Notes: generated by a model not told the origin, from the sequence alone. A stretch of DNA of 64,000 bases from an uncultured Granulosicoccus sp. (GCA_947495035.1 CANLXI010000009.1:62001-126000), one strand, 5' to 3'. Counted from the stretch's first letter, positions 36,284-45,272 are shown. Numbers and translations: made by a program.

Positions 36284-36763
36284 TCAGATATCGGCCGTTT
36301 CTGCCGAGGAAGTACTGTGCAGCGTGTTCGACGAGTGACGTGAATCGCTCTCATCGGCTCGCCGATTATTGCTCAGGTCGATATTCTCTCGCAGGCCTCC
36401 GTGCTGTTTGGCACAGTCCTGCTGGTGGGCGGCGGAAGCAGGCTCGGGACGTTCGTCCTTCTGTACCGGGGACGCCTTTCTGAAACAGGTCTCGGTGACT
36501 TCCTCGGACATCAATGCGCCCATCGAAATGCCAATGGCCGAGGTGACCTTGCGCAGCAGGGCAATGGACATATTCCCCTGCCCGGACTCCAACTGGGCCA
36601 GGTAGCGCTCGGAAACGGTCGACACTTCCGCCAGTCGTTTCCTGGACATGCTCTTGCGAGCTCTTTGCTGTCGTACTCGTTGCCCGACGACCTGAAGAAA
36701 ATCCTCGGTAGAAAGCTCATCGAGCATTGGTGTAACGGGCTGTGTGAAGTCCGGTGTAATCAT
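36284..36763 (-). CDS. XRE-family regulator resembling the DNA-binding half of BoxR/BzdR
   Basis: This 159-residue protein has one helix-turn-helix domain at residues ~22-85 (VGQRVRQQRARKSMSRKRLA, then VSERYLAQLESGQGNMSIAL). The run SERYLAQLESGQGN is characteristic of BoxR/BzdR regulators of benzoate metabolism, which carry a shikimate-kinase-like sensor domain behind the HTH. Here that domain is missing: after residue ~90 the chain is polar and low-complexity (SDSRHSSNTLHSTSSAET) and probably disordered. GGAGGAAAC precedes ATG 36763. It faces pxpA across 13 bases, so control of the pxp operon is a reasonable guess, not shown. Confidence 0.8.
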   Translation of the reverse strand: MITPDFTQPVTPMLDELSTEDFLQVVGQRVRQQRARKSMSRKRLAEVSTVSERYLAQLESGQGNMSIALLRKVTSAIGISMGALMSEEVTETCFRKASPVQKDERPEPASAAHQQDCAKQHGGLRENIDLSNNRRADESDSRHSSNTLHSTSSAETADI

Positions 36764-36884
36764 CTGCTTGTTTCCTCCATTTGTGAAAGAAATTCATTCT
36801 TCTTTATCACACAGGTACAATATCACGTCAAACCAATGTCGTAAAAGCGATTTGAACAACATTTAACATTTAAGAGCAAACTTT

Positions 36885-36905
36885 AACGAGATTTCTGGTC
36901 TCGTT
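36885..36905 (-). terminator. Hairpin downstream of ccmH
   Basis: AACGAGA (36885-36891) pairs with TCTCGTT (36899-36905) around a 7-base loop. On the minus strand it lies 25 bases after the ccmH stop and is followed by AAAGTTTGC, so the U-tract is weak. It is probably the end of the long cytochrome c maturation transcript. It also lies about 120 bases upstream of the regulator start at 36763. Confidence 0.45.
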
Positions 36906-36929
36906 ATCACTGGATTCAATAGCTTGAAC

Positions 36930-37430
36930 TCAATCGTCAAGTAACTGACGAGCACGCGCCAGACGTGCTGCCTGATCACGATCTTCAGCCGCCGACGCCT
37001 CGAGCTCGGCAATCTGGCGGGCTCTGCCTGTGGCTCGTCGACGAATCATGACGTAGACAGCGGCCAGGCCGACAAGCAACAGGACAAACGGTCCCAACCA
37101 CAGAATGGCCGTCTTGCTGCTGAATCTCGGACGGTAGAAAACGAATTCACCGTAGCGCGCAACCAGATACGCATCGATTTCCGCCTTGCCATTGCCTTCA
37201 AGGATCTGCCCGCGGATCTCACGACGCAGATCAGATGCCAGGGAGGCGTGAGAATCGGCCAGATTCTGGTTCTGACACTTCAGGCAGCGATATTCGCGCA
37301 ACAGCGCGTGGTACAGCTCTGACTGCTCCGGGGTGTCGAAGGTAACTGTCTCCTCGGCAGCCTGTACCGACAATGGAGCAGCCAGATACAGCAGCAGGCT
37401 CAGCGACAAGGATAGTCGAAACGCTTTCAT
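36930..37430 (-). CDS. ccmH: Cytochrome c maturation protein CcmH
   Basis: This 166-residue thiol-disulfide protein reduces the CXXC of apocytochrome c for heme attachment. It has an N-terminal signal (residues 1-24), the redox motif RCLKCQNQNLADS near residue 48, and a C-terminal membrane segment (about residues 107-125) with a short cytoplasmic charged tail. This is the short CcmH/CycL form; the CcmI/TPR extension found fused or adjacent in many bacteria is absent. Start ATG 37430 overlaps the ccmG stop by four bases. Last gene of the operon. Confidence 0.92.
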   Translation of the reverse strand: MKAFRLSLSLSLLLYLAAPLSVQAAEETVTFDTPEQSELYHALLREYRCLKCQNQNLADSHASLASDLRREIRGQILEGNGKAEIDAYLVARYGEFVFYRPRFSSKTAILWLGPFVLLLVGLAAVYVMIRRRATGRARQIAELEASAAEDRDQAARLARARQLLDD

Positions 37431-37969
37431 GAATCGGCCTCAGCCATCAGATCGTCAATCAGTGGCAGCAGCTTGTCCCGCATCGACTGTCCATCCAATG
37501 GGCCGACGTGCTTGTAGCGGACCACACCATTGCCATCGATCACGAAGGTTTCCGGAACGCCGTAGACGCCGAAATCGAGGCCGACATCACCACGCTGATC
37601 GTCCAGAACCTCGGCGAAGGGATTGCCCAGTCGTGCCAGCCAGGGCAATGCATCCTGCGGCTGATCCTTGTAATTGAGGCCGACCACCGGCACGGGTCGC
37701 TCGGCAGCCAGATCGATCAGTACCGGATGTTCCTGCACACAGGGTCCACACCAGCTGGCCCAGACGTTCAGCACCCAGACCTTGCCATCCATGTCAGCGC
37801 TGTCGAACTGTCCGTCACTGGCGGGAAGCTTGTCCACCACGAAAGCCGGCGCTGTTTTGTCAATCAACGGCGAAGGCAACTCCGTCGGGTTCAGGGTCAG
37901 CCCCTTGGCCAGAAATCCGGCCAGTGCCAGGAACGCTGCCAGAGGCAACAATTTGAGTGCAAGGCTCAT
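37427..37969 (-). CDS. ccmG: Thiol:disulfide interchange protein CcmG/DsbE
   Basis: This 180-residue periplasmic thioredoxin is anchored by an N-terminal membrane segment (residues ~7-25). The active site is WASWCGPC, followed by LIDLAAERPVPVVGLNYKDQ and the cis-proline region YGVPETFVIDG, typical of DsbE. It passes electrons from CcdA/DsbD to CcmH or apocytochrome. It overlaps ccmF and ccmH by four bases on each side, a tightly coupled arrangement. Confidence 0.93.
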   Translation of the reverse strand: MSLALKLLPLAAFLALAGFLAKGLTLNPTELPSPLIDKTAPAFVVDKLPASDGQFDSADMDGKVWVLNVWASWCGPCVQEHPVLIDLAAERPVPVVGLNYKDQPQDALPWLARLGNPFAEVLDDQRGDVGLDFGVYGVPETFVIDGNGVVRYKHVGPLDGQSMRDKLLPLIDDLMAEADS

Positions 37970-40026
37970 CGGGTATCTGCCCCTCCCTGGCCGGTGGAAC
38001 CGGTTGCCGACGTTGCATGGGATGTACTCGCAAGCCCGGAAGCCAGTCCAGCCCTGACGCTGGCCTTGTCACGAACCTGCGCTCGTTGTCTGGCACCGAC
38101 ACTGCGGTAACGCCGATCAACGGCGGCAAGCAGACCACCAACGGCCATGAATATCGTGCCCAGCCAGATCCAGCGGATGAATGGCTTGGTCTGAATCCGC
38201 ACGCTCCAGACGGTATTCGTGCCGTCCAGAGGCTCGCCCATGGCGATGAACAGATCGCGCGCCAGATTGCCATCGATACCCGCCTCGGTCATGCTGTCAC
38301 GCCGCACATCGTAGACCCGCTTCTGCGAACGGATGACGCCAACATCCCGACCATCACGCTCCACCTGAAAGCTGGCCTCGGCAGCACTGTAATTCGGACC
38401 GCGGACCTCTTCCATGGAGACGAACGTGAATCGGTAGCCTCCCATCTCATGAGTATCGTTGATCTCCATGCGCACCGTCTGTTCGTCGGTGTAGATGGAA
38501 GTCAGCGCCACACCGACCGTAAACACGGCCAGGCCAAGGTGTGCCACGGTCATGCCCCAGAACGCGGCGGGAGTATGCATGACGGCGGACAGGCGTTTAC
38601 GCTTGTTTCTGACGCGGTAGAACACGCCATACAAAGTGGTCGCAGCCACCCAGATCGCCAGCGCCAGAATGGCCACCGCACTGAGCCGGTAGTCCAGCAG
38701 CTGCGTGGTCAGCAGCGCTGCCACAATGACACTGGCCACGGCCAGCACCACCAGCATGGTTGAACGACCGGCCAGCCGATCACGCTTCCAGTTGAGCATG
38801 GCGCCGACCCCGACCAATAACAGAATGGGCAGCATCAATGGTACGAAGACGGCGTTGAAGTACTGCTCACCTACCGACATCTTGCCAAGGCCCAATGCAT
38901 CGATGAACAGGGGATAGAGCGTTCCGAGCAACACCGCGGCGCTGGCCACGACCAGCAGGATGTTGTTGATGAGCAATCCGGTTTCCCGGGACACCAGTTC
39001 GTAGCTGGCGGTTGACACCAGTTTGTTGGCACGGATGGCATACAGCAGCAATGAGCCACCCACCACAATGGCGAGAAACAGCAGGATGAACAGTCCGCGC
39101 GTCGGATCGGCGGCAAACGAGTGCACGGAGGTCAGTACGCCGGAGCGAACGAGGAAAGTACCCAGCAGGCTCAGGGAAAACGCCAGCACCGCCAACAGGA
39201 CCGTCCAGGCCTTGAACACGCCGCGCTTCTCCGATGCGGCCAGGGAATGAATCAGCGCAGTACCCACCAGCCATGGCATGAAGGAGGCGTTCTCGACCGG
39301 ATCCCAGAACCACCAGCCGCCCCAACCGAGTTCGTAATAGGCCCAGTAACTGCCCAGCGAAATACCGATAGTCAGAAACAGCCAGGCCACATTGGTCCAG
39401 GGCCGCATCCAGCGTAGCGTTGCGGCGTCCAGCTGCCCGTCGATCAGGGCGGCAACGGCAAAGGCGAAAGCCACCGCAAAGCCCACATATCCCATGTACA
39501 GCATCGGCGGATGAATCGCCATGCCCGGATCCTGCAGCAGCGGATTCAGTGAGGCCCCGTCCAGCGGCACGGGAAGGATGCGTTCAAAGGGGTTGGAGGT
39601 CAGCAGCACGAACAACAGAAAGCCGATGCTGATCATGCCGAGCACCGACAGAACCCGCGCCAGCAGAACCTGCGGCAGGGAGCGACTGAAGACCGCGACC
39701 GCTCCGGTCCAGAGCGCCAGGATGAAACACCAGAACAGAATGGAGCCCTCGTGACCACCCCACACACCGGATATGCGATAGATCAGTGGCAGCGACAGAT
39801 TGCTGGTATTGGCCACATAGAGCACACTGAAATCGTGCGAGATGAAACTCCAGGTGAGACAGGCATAGGCCAGAAACGCAAAGAACGTCTGTGCGGCGGC
39901 AGCCGGTCTGGCCATGTCCATCCAGCCGGCGTGACCGGTAAAACTGCCGACAAGCGGAATCACGGCCAATACCACGGCCGTGCACAGTGCCAGTATCAGG
40001 GCAAATTGCCCAAGCTCGGGAATCAT
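37966..40026 (-). CDS. ccmF: Heme lyase subunit CcmF
   Basis: This 686-residue inner-membrane protein has about fifteen membrane segments. It joins heme from holo-CcmE to apocytochrome c together with CcmH. The WWD heme-handling motif appears as GWGGWWFWDPVENASFMPW near residue 240, with conserved MLYMGYVGFAVAF before it and a long periplasmic region near the C-terminus before the last membrane helix. Length is usual for the family. It overlaps ccmE and ccmG by four bases. Confidence 0.95.
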   Translation of the reverse strand: MIPELGQFALILALCTAVVLAVIPLVGSFTGHAGWMDMARPAAAAQTFFAFLAYACLTWSFISHDFSVLYVANTSNLSLPLIYRISGVWGGHEGSILFWCFILALWTGAVAVFSRSLPQVLLARVLSVLGMISIGFLLFVLLTSNPFERILPVPLDGASLNPLLQDPGMAIHPPMLYMGYVGFAVAFAFAVAALIDGQLDAATLRWMRPWTNVAWLFLTIGISLGSYWAYYELGWGGWWFWDPVENASFMPWLVGTALIHSLAASEKRGVFKAWTVLLAVLAFSLSLLGTFLVRSGVLTSVHSFAADPTRGLFILLFLAIVVGGSLLLYAIRANKLVSTASYELVSRETGLLINNILLVVASAAVLLGTLYPLFIDALGLGKMSVGEQYFNAVFVPLMLPILLLVGVGAMLNWKRDRLAGRSTMLVVLAVASVIVAALLTTQLLDYRLSAVAILALAIWVAATTLYGVFYRVRNKRKRLSAVMHTPAAFWGMTVAHLGLAVFTVGVALTSIYTDEQTVRMEINDTHEMGGYRFTFVSMEEVRGPNYSAAEASFQVERDGRDVGVIRSQKRVYDVRRDSMTEAGIDGNLARDLFIAMGEPLDGTNTVWSVRIQTKPFIRWIWLGTIFMAVGGLLAAVDRRYRSVGARQRAQVRDKASVRAGLASGLASTSHATSATGSTGQGGADTR

Positions 40027-40499
40027 GGCTGAACCACCGTCTTGCTGTCATAAACGGCCGCTGAACCGGGCATCTTGCCAGCGCGTTCCAGCGCTTCGGC
40101 CACTTCCGGCGGCATGTAGTTTTCATCGTGCTTGGCGAGCACTTCGCTCGCTTCGAAAGTGCCCCTTTCATCAATGGCCCCCATGGCCACAATGCCCTGC
40201 CCCTCGCGAAACAGGTCCGGCAGAATGCCCGAGAAGGTCACCGGGATGGTCTTGTCGTAATCGGTCAATTCGAAATGCACCTCGAGGCTGTCCTGGTTGC
40301 GCTGCACGCTACCGTCCACCACCATGCCACCGACTCGAAACGGCTTGCCGGGATTGACGGCACCGGCGACGACATCCGATGGTGAATGGAACAGCATGAT
40401 GTTGTCCCGGAATGCGTTGACACCGAATGCCACTGCCGCGGCCACACCACACAGCATCACGCTTACCAGTATCAGGCGTTGCTTGCGTTTGGGAGTCAT
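40023..40499 (-). CDS. ccmE: Heme chaperone CcmE
   Basis: This 158-residue heme chaperone has one N-terminal membrane anchor (residues ~9-27) and an OB-fold domain. GVNAFRDNIMLFHSPSDV and FRVGGMVVDGSV are typical. The heme-binding histidine is present in VLAKHDENYMPPEVAEAL, with the tyrosine four residues on. It receives heme from CcmC and passes it to CcmF. Its neighbours ccmD and ccmF overlap it by four bases each. Confidence 0.95.
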   Translation of the reverse strand: MTPKRKQRLILVSVMLCGVAAAVAFGVNAFRDNIMLFHSPSDVVAGAVNPGKPFRVGGMVVDGSVQRNQDSLEVHFELTDYDKTIPVTFSGILPDLFREGQGIVAMGAIDERGTFEASEVLAKHDENYMPPEVAEALERAGKMPGSAAVYDSKTVVQP

Positions 40500-40660
40500 G
40501 ATTTACGTCTTCGTTGTTGAGCCTTGCGAATGGCGTCGAGCCGTACCTTGCGCGATTGTCGGGCTGACCACAGCACCACACCGCCCAGCAGGATCAAGGC
40601 AAGAAAGTAGGAAGTCCATACATAGAATGCATAGCCGCCCATGTTCAGGAATTCGGCCAT
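40496..40660 (-). CDS. ccmD: CcmD, heme exporter small subunit
   Basis: This short gene encodes 54 residues beginning MAEFLNMGGYAFYVWTSY, with one membrane helix (about residues 10-31) and a strongly basic cytoplasmic tail ending in QQRRRKS. That is the standard CcmD layout, and the position between ccmC and ccmE is conserved. CcmD stabilises the CcmC-CcmE complex and helps release holo-CcmE. Its stop overlaps the ccmE start (ATGA), and its start is one base from the ccmC stop. Confidence 0.93.
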   Translation of the reverse strand: MAEFLNMGGYAFYVWTSYFLALILLGGVVLWSARQSRKVRLDAIRKAQQRRRKS

Positions 40661-40661
40661 G

Positions 40662-41405
40662 TCAGTTCCCCGTTTCCGGATTCAGTTGCGCCACCCAGCT
40701 GGCACGATTCTCCCGCGACAGTACCAGCGTTCTCAGCCGCACCATCAGATTGTGGAAATACAGCATCTGAAAGGCCAGCACCATCAGCAACAGCGGACGC
40801 AACATGCTGATGTGCATGGACGGCTTGCCCAGTTTGGTGATGGTGGCCGGTTGATGCAGTGTGTTCCACCACTCCACACTGAAGTGGATGATGGGGATGT
40901 TGACGACCCCGACAACCGCCAGAATGGCTGCAGCCCGCGCAGAACCCTGCGGTGTATCCAGCGCACCACGCAGTGCCATGTAACCCAGATACAGGAACAG
41001 CAGCAACAGTTCGCTGGTCAGCCGTGCATCCCAGATCCACCAGGTACCCCACATGGGTTTGCCCCAGAAGGAACCGGTCAACAGGGCCACCGCCGTGAAT
41101 GCAGCACCTATGGGGGCTGAGGCCTCGGCCACGACATCGGCAATCTTCAGACGCCAGATCAGGAATATGGCACTGGAGGTGGCCATGACCACATACACGA
41201 ACATCGACATCCAGGCGGCTGGCACATGAATGTAGATGATTCGATAGCTGTCGCCCTGTTCGTAATCAGCCGGTGCAACAACCAGGCCCAGGTACAGACC
41301 CAACGCCAGACTCAGCAGGCAGAGGCCTCCGAACCAGGGGCTCAATCGCCCGGCAAGACGATACATGAATGGCGCTGAGCCAAATCGGTGAATCCACTGA
41401 AACAA
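40662..41405 (-). CDS. ccmC: Heme handling protein CcmC
   Basis: This 247-residue inner-membrane protein has six membrane segments and loads heme onto CcmE. The tryptophan-rich motif MWGTWWIWDARLTSE near residue 120 is clear, and the flanking histidines expected as heme ligands lie in IIYIHVPAAWMS and IIHFSVEWWNTLHQ. It is separated from ccmB by 167 bases, so it may have its own promoter in addition to read-through. Confidence 0.95.
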   Translation of the reverse strand: MFQWIHRFGSAPFMYRLAGRLSPWFGGLCLLSLALGLYLGLVVAPADYEQGDSYRIIYIHVPAAWMSMFVYVVMATSSAIFLIWRLKIADVVAEASAPIGAAFTAVALLTGSFWGKPMWGTWWIWDARLTSELLLLFLYLGYMALRGALDTPQGSARAAAILAVVGVVNIPIIHFSVEWWNTLHQPATITKLGKPSMHISMLRPLLLMVLAFQMLYFHNLMVRLRTLVLSRENRASWVAQLNPETGN

Positions 41406-41572
41406 TCTGTTCTTTTCCTGTAGTCCGACTGTACTAGTTTAGCGGTAATTACGCTTCGGGGCGGCAATCCGGGCCGTGCAAACGACGCTGTGGCAACGAT
41501 GGCTTGACCCTTGTCAACGCGATGACAGATCGATCGCTCCAGCCTCGTCGACAGTGCCGAAGCGTCAGATTT

Positions 41573-42286
41573 TCAACGCCCCGCCGCCACACCCACTCTC
41601 AATGCACCGGCGATGGCCAGTGGCGCCAATGACGCCGACAGGCAGACAATGGCCAACAGCAGGGACAGGTGCGCTGATGCTTCAAGACCCATGCCGGCTG
41701 CGGACACTGCTCCACTGCCGAATATCAGCACCGGCACTGTCAACGGCAACACCAGAAGAGACAACAGGACGCCGCCCTGGTTCAGACTGACGATGAGCGC
41801 GGCGCCGATGGCCCCGATGAAACTCAGACTCAGGGTGCCCAGCAGAAGACTGCCGATCAGCACAAGGTAGGCCCCTTCCGGCAACTGCATCATCAAACCG
41901 AGCAAGGGAGACAGTATTACCAGTGGCAAGCCACTGATCACCCAATGTGCCAGCACCTTGCCCATGACCATGATGGTCAGAGGATGACCGCTGAGAACCA
42001 TCTGTTCCAGCGTACCATCCCGAAAATCATTGGCAAACAGCGCATCCAGCGACAACATCATGGCCAGCAGAGCACTGACCCACAGCACACCGGGGGCAAT
42101 GGTCGCCAGCATGTTGGGACCCGGTCCGATCCCCAGCGGAAACAGGGTCACCACGATGACGAAGAACAACAGCGGATTGAGCCATTGCCCTGCCGAGCGC
42201 ACGGCCAGCTTCATGTCGCGTTTGAACACGCGCAGAAACACCGTGGCAATGCCGGCTGTGGTCCGAGGGCTGGGATGTACTGTCAC
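41573..42286 (-). CDS. ccmB: Heme exporter permease CcmB
   Basis: This is a 237-residue membrane protein with six hydrophobic segments, the permease of the CcmABCD complex. FKRDMKLAVRSAGQWLNPLLFF at the start and DALFANDFRDGTLEQMVLSG in the first loop are characteristic. CcmA ATPase activity with CcmB is needed to release holo-CcmE. Its start overlaps the ccmA stop by four bases. Confidence 0.94.
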   Translation of the reverse strand: MTVHPSPRTTAGIATVFLRVFKRDMKLAVRSAGQWLNPLLFFVIVVTLFPLGIGPGPNMLATIAPGVLWVSALLAMMLSLDALFANDFRDGTLEQMVLSGHPLTIMVMGKVLAHWVISGLPLVILSPLLGLMMQLPEGAYLVLIGSLLLGTLSLSFIGAIGAALIVSLNQGGVLLSLLVLPLTVPVLIFGSGAVSAAGMGLEASAHLSLLLAIVCLSASLAPLAIAGALRVGVAAGR

Positions 42287-42969
42287 TGGTTTCCGATCGC
42301 TTGGCGGTCACCGGTCAGCTGTAGTGTCTGTACCGGAAGGGGCTCAAAGGAGAGAGACTGATGCGTCGTGAACATCACGGCACCCCCCTCACCCACATGT
42401 CGCTGGATTTCCGCCTTGACCCATTCATGCCCATTGGCATCCAGAGACGTCAGCGGTTCATCCAGCACCCACAAGTCAGCGCTCTGCAAGCGCAGGCGCG
42501 CCAGGGCTACGCGACGTTGCTGACCGGCAGACAAGGCCGCACTGGGCAGGTCGATCCGCTCGCCAATGCCGAGTTCATTAAGGACCTGCCGAATCCGTTG
42601 TCTGGCCGCCGGCTCCCCGCCTTCGTCGCCTCCAAGTTCAGGACACAGGGACAGCAGGTTTTCCAGCGGTGTCAGGCCCGCTGTGATGCCGGCCTTGTGG
42701 CCCAGATAGATCAGAGCGGCGTGCATCTCGTCGCGCACTCGACGAACCGGTTCACCACGCCAGAAAATCTCACCCTCATCGAACTCGGCCAGGCCTATCA
42801 GGGCTCTGAGCAAGGTGGTCTTGCCGCTGCCGTTGCTACCCTGAATCTGCACGATGCTTCCGGCTGTCACGCACACGTCCACCTCATCCACCAGCAGATT
42901 CTCGGCACGCCAGATACTCATGCCCTCGGCCTTGAGCAGTATCGACGGCTCGCCCGTCGGCTTACTCAT
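42283..42969 (-). CDS. ccmA: Heme exporter ATPase CcmA
   Basis: This 228-residue ABC ATPase has Walker A GSNGSGKTT, the signature LSAGQQRRVALARL and Walker B LWVLDEPLTSLD; the AGQ form of the signature is usual for CcmA. The start at ATG 42969 overlaps the end of the DUF1285 gene by eight bases; a longer frame upstream lies inside that gene and is not homologous. It works with CcmB on the cytoplasmic side. Confidence 0.92.
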   Translation of the reverse strand: MSKPTGEPSILLKAEGMSIWRAENLLVDEVDVCVTAGSIVQIQGSNGSGKTTLLRALIGLAEFDEGEIFWRGEPVRRVRDEMHAALIYLGHKAGITAGLTPLENLLSLCPELGGDEGGEPAARQRIRQVLNELGIGERIDLPSAALSAGQQRRVALARLRLQSADLWVLDEPLTSLDANGHEWVKAEIQRHVGEGGAVMFTTHQSLSFEPLPVQTLQLTGDRQAIGNQ

Positions 42970-43519
42970 CGGCCGCGGCATCCAGCGGCATGAAACACCC
43001 GCAGGACAAGACGCCCAGGCGACCATCGCGCTCCTCTGCCATCGTGGCCAGCTCCAGAAACACGGCACGACTGATCAGTGCCTGCAGCCGATCACGAACC
43101 AGCACATAGGGTGCAGGCTCATCGTCGGGCCGCTCGTAACGCACCTGGATCGGGTGCTGCTCATCGGCCACGACCTGCTCACCCAGATTGGTCGTGAACA
43201 CAAGCTCCGGGCTTGTCGCCTCCCGCCTGCGCTCCACCAGAACGGCGGTGAACGGTGCATCCTCGACCACGATACGAAGGCGTTCCTGGGGCGTGACCAG
43301 ATAGGTGTCATCACCGTCCATGCGCAAGACGCTGGAAAACAACCTGACCATACGCGAACGATCGATGCGGGACCCTTCGTAGAACCAGTCTCCGTTACGT
43401 GCAATGCGCATGTCGATATCACGCGTGATATCAGGCTGCCAGCTGTTCACCGGCGGCAAGGACCGAGTCGACAAGGCGTCGACGATGGCCGTCAGATAGG
43501 ACATTCCCGATTCACTCAT
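42962..43519 (-). CDS. DUF1285 family protein
   Basis: This protein of ~185 residues matches the uncharacterised DUF1285 family: PPVNSWQPDITRDIDMRIARNG, WFYEGSRIDRSRMVRLFSSV, DDTYLVTPQERLRI and VEDAPFTAV. It is soluble, with no signal peptide. Function is not known. It overlaps the ccmA start by eight bases, so it is probably translated together with the cytochrome c maturation genes, although family members occur in other settings. The C-terminal tail holds two cysteines (SCGC). ATG 43519 is preferred; 43528 and 43573 are in-frame alternatives. Confidence 0.82.
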   Translation of the reverse strand: MSESGMSYLTAIVDALSTRSLPPVNSWQPDITRDIDMRIARNGDWFYEGSRIDRSRMVRLFSSVLRMDGDDTYLVTPQERLRIVVEDAPFTAVLVERRREATSPELVFTTNLGEQVVADEQHPIQVRYERPDDEPAPYVLVRDRLQALISRAVFLELATMAEERDGRLGVLSCGCFMPLDAAADE

Positions 43520-43575
43520 GCCTGCCATCCTGCCTGCGAGCCCCGCTCGAACACGCGGCCGGGTTATCGACAATG

Positions 43576-44013
43576 CTACTGTTCGGCATCGACATCGGAC
43601 GCCGGTTCTCTGATGGGCCGTGGCTGCCCGTTGGCATCAATGGCCACGAACGTGAACAGACCTTCCGTCACCTGCTCTTCCACGGCCAGCTGGCGCCGTC
43701 GCACCCAGGTTTCGACGTTCACCGTTACCGATGTTCGTCCGATGGCATGGGTGGCACAGTAGCAACTGACCTCATCGCCCACATTGACCGGTTTGTAGAA
43801 CTTCATGCCGGTCACCGCCACCGTCGCCACACGGCCCTGGGCCACATACAGAGCGTAGGTCCCTCCGGCAAGATCCATCTGCGACAGGATCCAGCCACCG
43901 AAGATGTCACCGTTCGGGTTGGTATCTGCCGGCATGGCAATGGTACGTAATGACGCCGGTGTTCTGTCCCGGTCGATATCCAGAACGCCCGCTCGTATTG
44001 TGGAATGGCTCAT
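43576..44013 (-). CDS. Acyl-CoA thioesterase (YciA-like hotdog fold)
   Basis: This 145-residue hotdog-fold enzyme hydrolyses acyl-CoAs. TNPNGDIFGGWILSQMDLAGG contains the conserved Asn/Asp pair and the hydrophobic helix of YciA-type thioesterases, followed by VTVAVTGMKF-like AVTGMKFYKPVNVGDEVSCY and RTSVTVNVETWVRR. It lies only two bases past the PaaK-like ligase gene, so it belongs to that transcription unit and may free CoA when acyl-CoA builds up. Confidence 0.88.
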   Translation of the reverse strand: MSHSTIRAGVLDIDRDRTPASLRTIAMPADTNPNGDIFGGWILSQMDLAGGTYALYVAQGRVATVAVTGMKFYKPVNVGDEVSCYCATHAIGRTSVTVNVETWVRRRQLAVEEQVTEGLFTFVAIDANGQPRPIREPASDVDAEQ

Positions 44014-44015
44014 TG

Positions 44016-45272
44016 TTACTGTTCGTAGTCTCGCTTGTCTTCCACCACCAGGCCATCATCGGGCAAGGATTCCACAATGGTAACGCTTCCACTCAGATTG
44101 GTCAGGCGCTTGAGTGTGTCAGCCAGAGACTGCGTGTCCGGTTTATCCCTGTTTTCGGTCTGCGGCAGGGGATCCTTCAGCGTCACGGCCAGAGTCATGA
44201 CATCACGATCCTGCTCACGGATCACGCTCAGGCGCCAGCGCGCGACTTCCGGGTGCAGCTCGGGCAATGTCTGCAGCTGTTGCGGATCAACAAACATCCC
44301 GCGAATCTTGACGCGCTGGTCTGCACGTCCCATCCAGCCTCGCAATCGCATCGCAGTACGACCACAGGGACTGGCCCCGGGCAGGAGAGCTGAGAGGTCA
44401 CCGGTGGCAAACCTGAGCAAGGGGTAGATCGGAGACAATCGGGTAACGACCACTTCGCCGACTTCACCATCCTCCACCGGGGTGGAGGTACCGGGGACGA
44501 CGATGTCGACAATCAGGTTTTCGTTGATCACCATGCCCGGGTGCACAACGCCATCATTGCCTGTTTCATAGGCGATGACGCCCAGGTCCGCCGTGGCATA
44601 ACATTGCTGTACCTGAATACCCTGCTCGGCATAGCGATCTCGCATTGCCGGGAACAATGCACCTCCCGATACCAGGGCGTGCTTGAGTGAAGGCAGCTCC
44701 AGCTGCTCGCTGGCGGCATGGTCCAGTAATGTCTGCAGATAATCGGGCGTGCCGATATATGCCTGGGCCGCGAATTGACGCATGGCCTGCACCTGTGAAT
44801 CGGTGCCACCCACACCGGCGGGGAACACGATGCAACCCAGCGCTCTGGCACCTTCGTCGAGAATGAATCCGCCGGGCGTCAGATGATAGGAGAATGCATT
44901 GTGCAAGCGATGGCCTCGCCGGATGCCTGCAGCATGCAATGCACGTGCGGACTGCCAGGGGTCGCCGCCCGGCAGCTGCGGTTCCCAGACCGGACCCGGA
45001 GACATGAACACCCGCTGCCCCTCCAGGGCTTTCATGTCGACGAAATCACCGAACGGCGGGCTCTGTTGCTGCGCCTGCATCAGAGCCTGCTTGCGCAGCA
45101 CCGGCAACTGTTGCAGCGCTGCCCGGTCGTTCACATCCAGCAGTGAATGCCCCTCGAGATGGCGCGCCAGGCCAGGGCATGCGTTTGCGGCGGCCTCGAG
45201 CCGTGCACCGAAACCGCTGAACAGCCTTTGCTCGCGCTCATTGGCGGAAAGTGTATCGAGTTCATCAAACAT
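44016..45272 (-). CDS. PaaK-like AMP-dependent CoA ligase
   Basis: This 418-residue adenylate-forming protein resembles phenylacetate-CoA ligases. It shows GDPWQSARALHAAGIRRG, TPDYLQTLLDH, VSGGALFPAMRDR, the QCYATADLGVIAYE region where PaaK has YGLSE, RFATGDLSALLP and GRADQRVKIRGMFVDP. The glycine-rich P-loop of PaaK is altered here (MSPGPVWEPQLP), so activity on aryl acids is uncertain. It sits at the end of a Liv-type transporter operon that also encodes a long-chain acyl-CoA-synthetase-like enzyme. Confidence 0.8.
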   Translation of the reverse strand: MFDELDTLSANEREQRLFSGFGARLEAAANACPGLARHLEGHSLLDVNDRAALQQLPVLRKQALMQAQQQSPPFGDFVDMKALEGQRVFMSPGPVWEPQLPGGDPWQSARALHAAGIRRGHRLHNAFSYHLTPGGFILDEGARALGCIVFPAGVGGTDSQVQAMRQFAAQAYIGTPDYLQTLLDHAASEQLELPSLKHALVSGGALFPAMRDRYAEQGIQVQQCYATADLGVIAYETGNDGVVHPGMVINENLIVDIVVPGTSTPVEDGEVGEVVVTRLSPIYPLLRFATGDLSALLPGASPCGRTAMRLRGWMGRADQRVKIRGMFVDPQQLQTLPELHPEVARWRLSVIREQDRDVMTLAVTLKDPLPQTENRDKPDTQSLADTLKRLTNLSGSVTIVESLPDDGLVVEDKRDYEQ

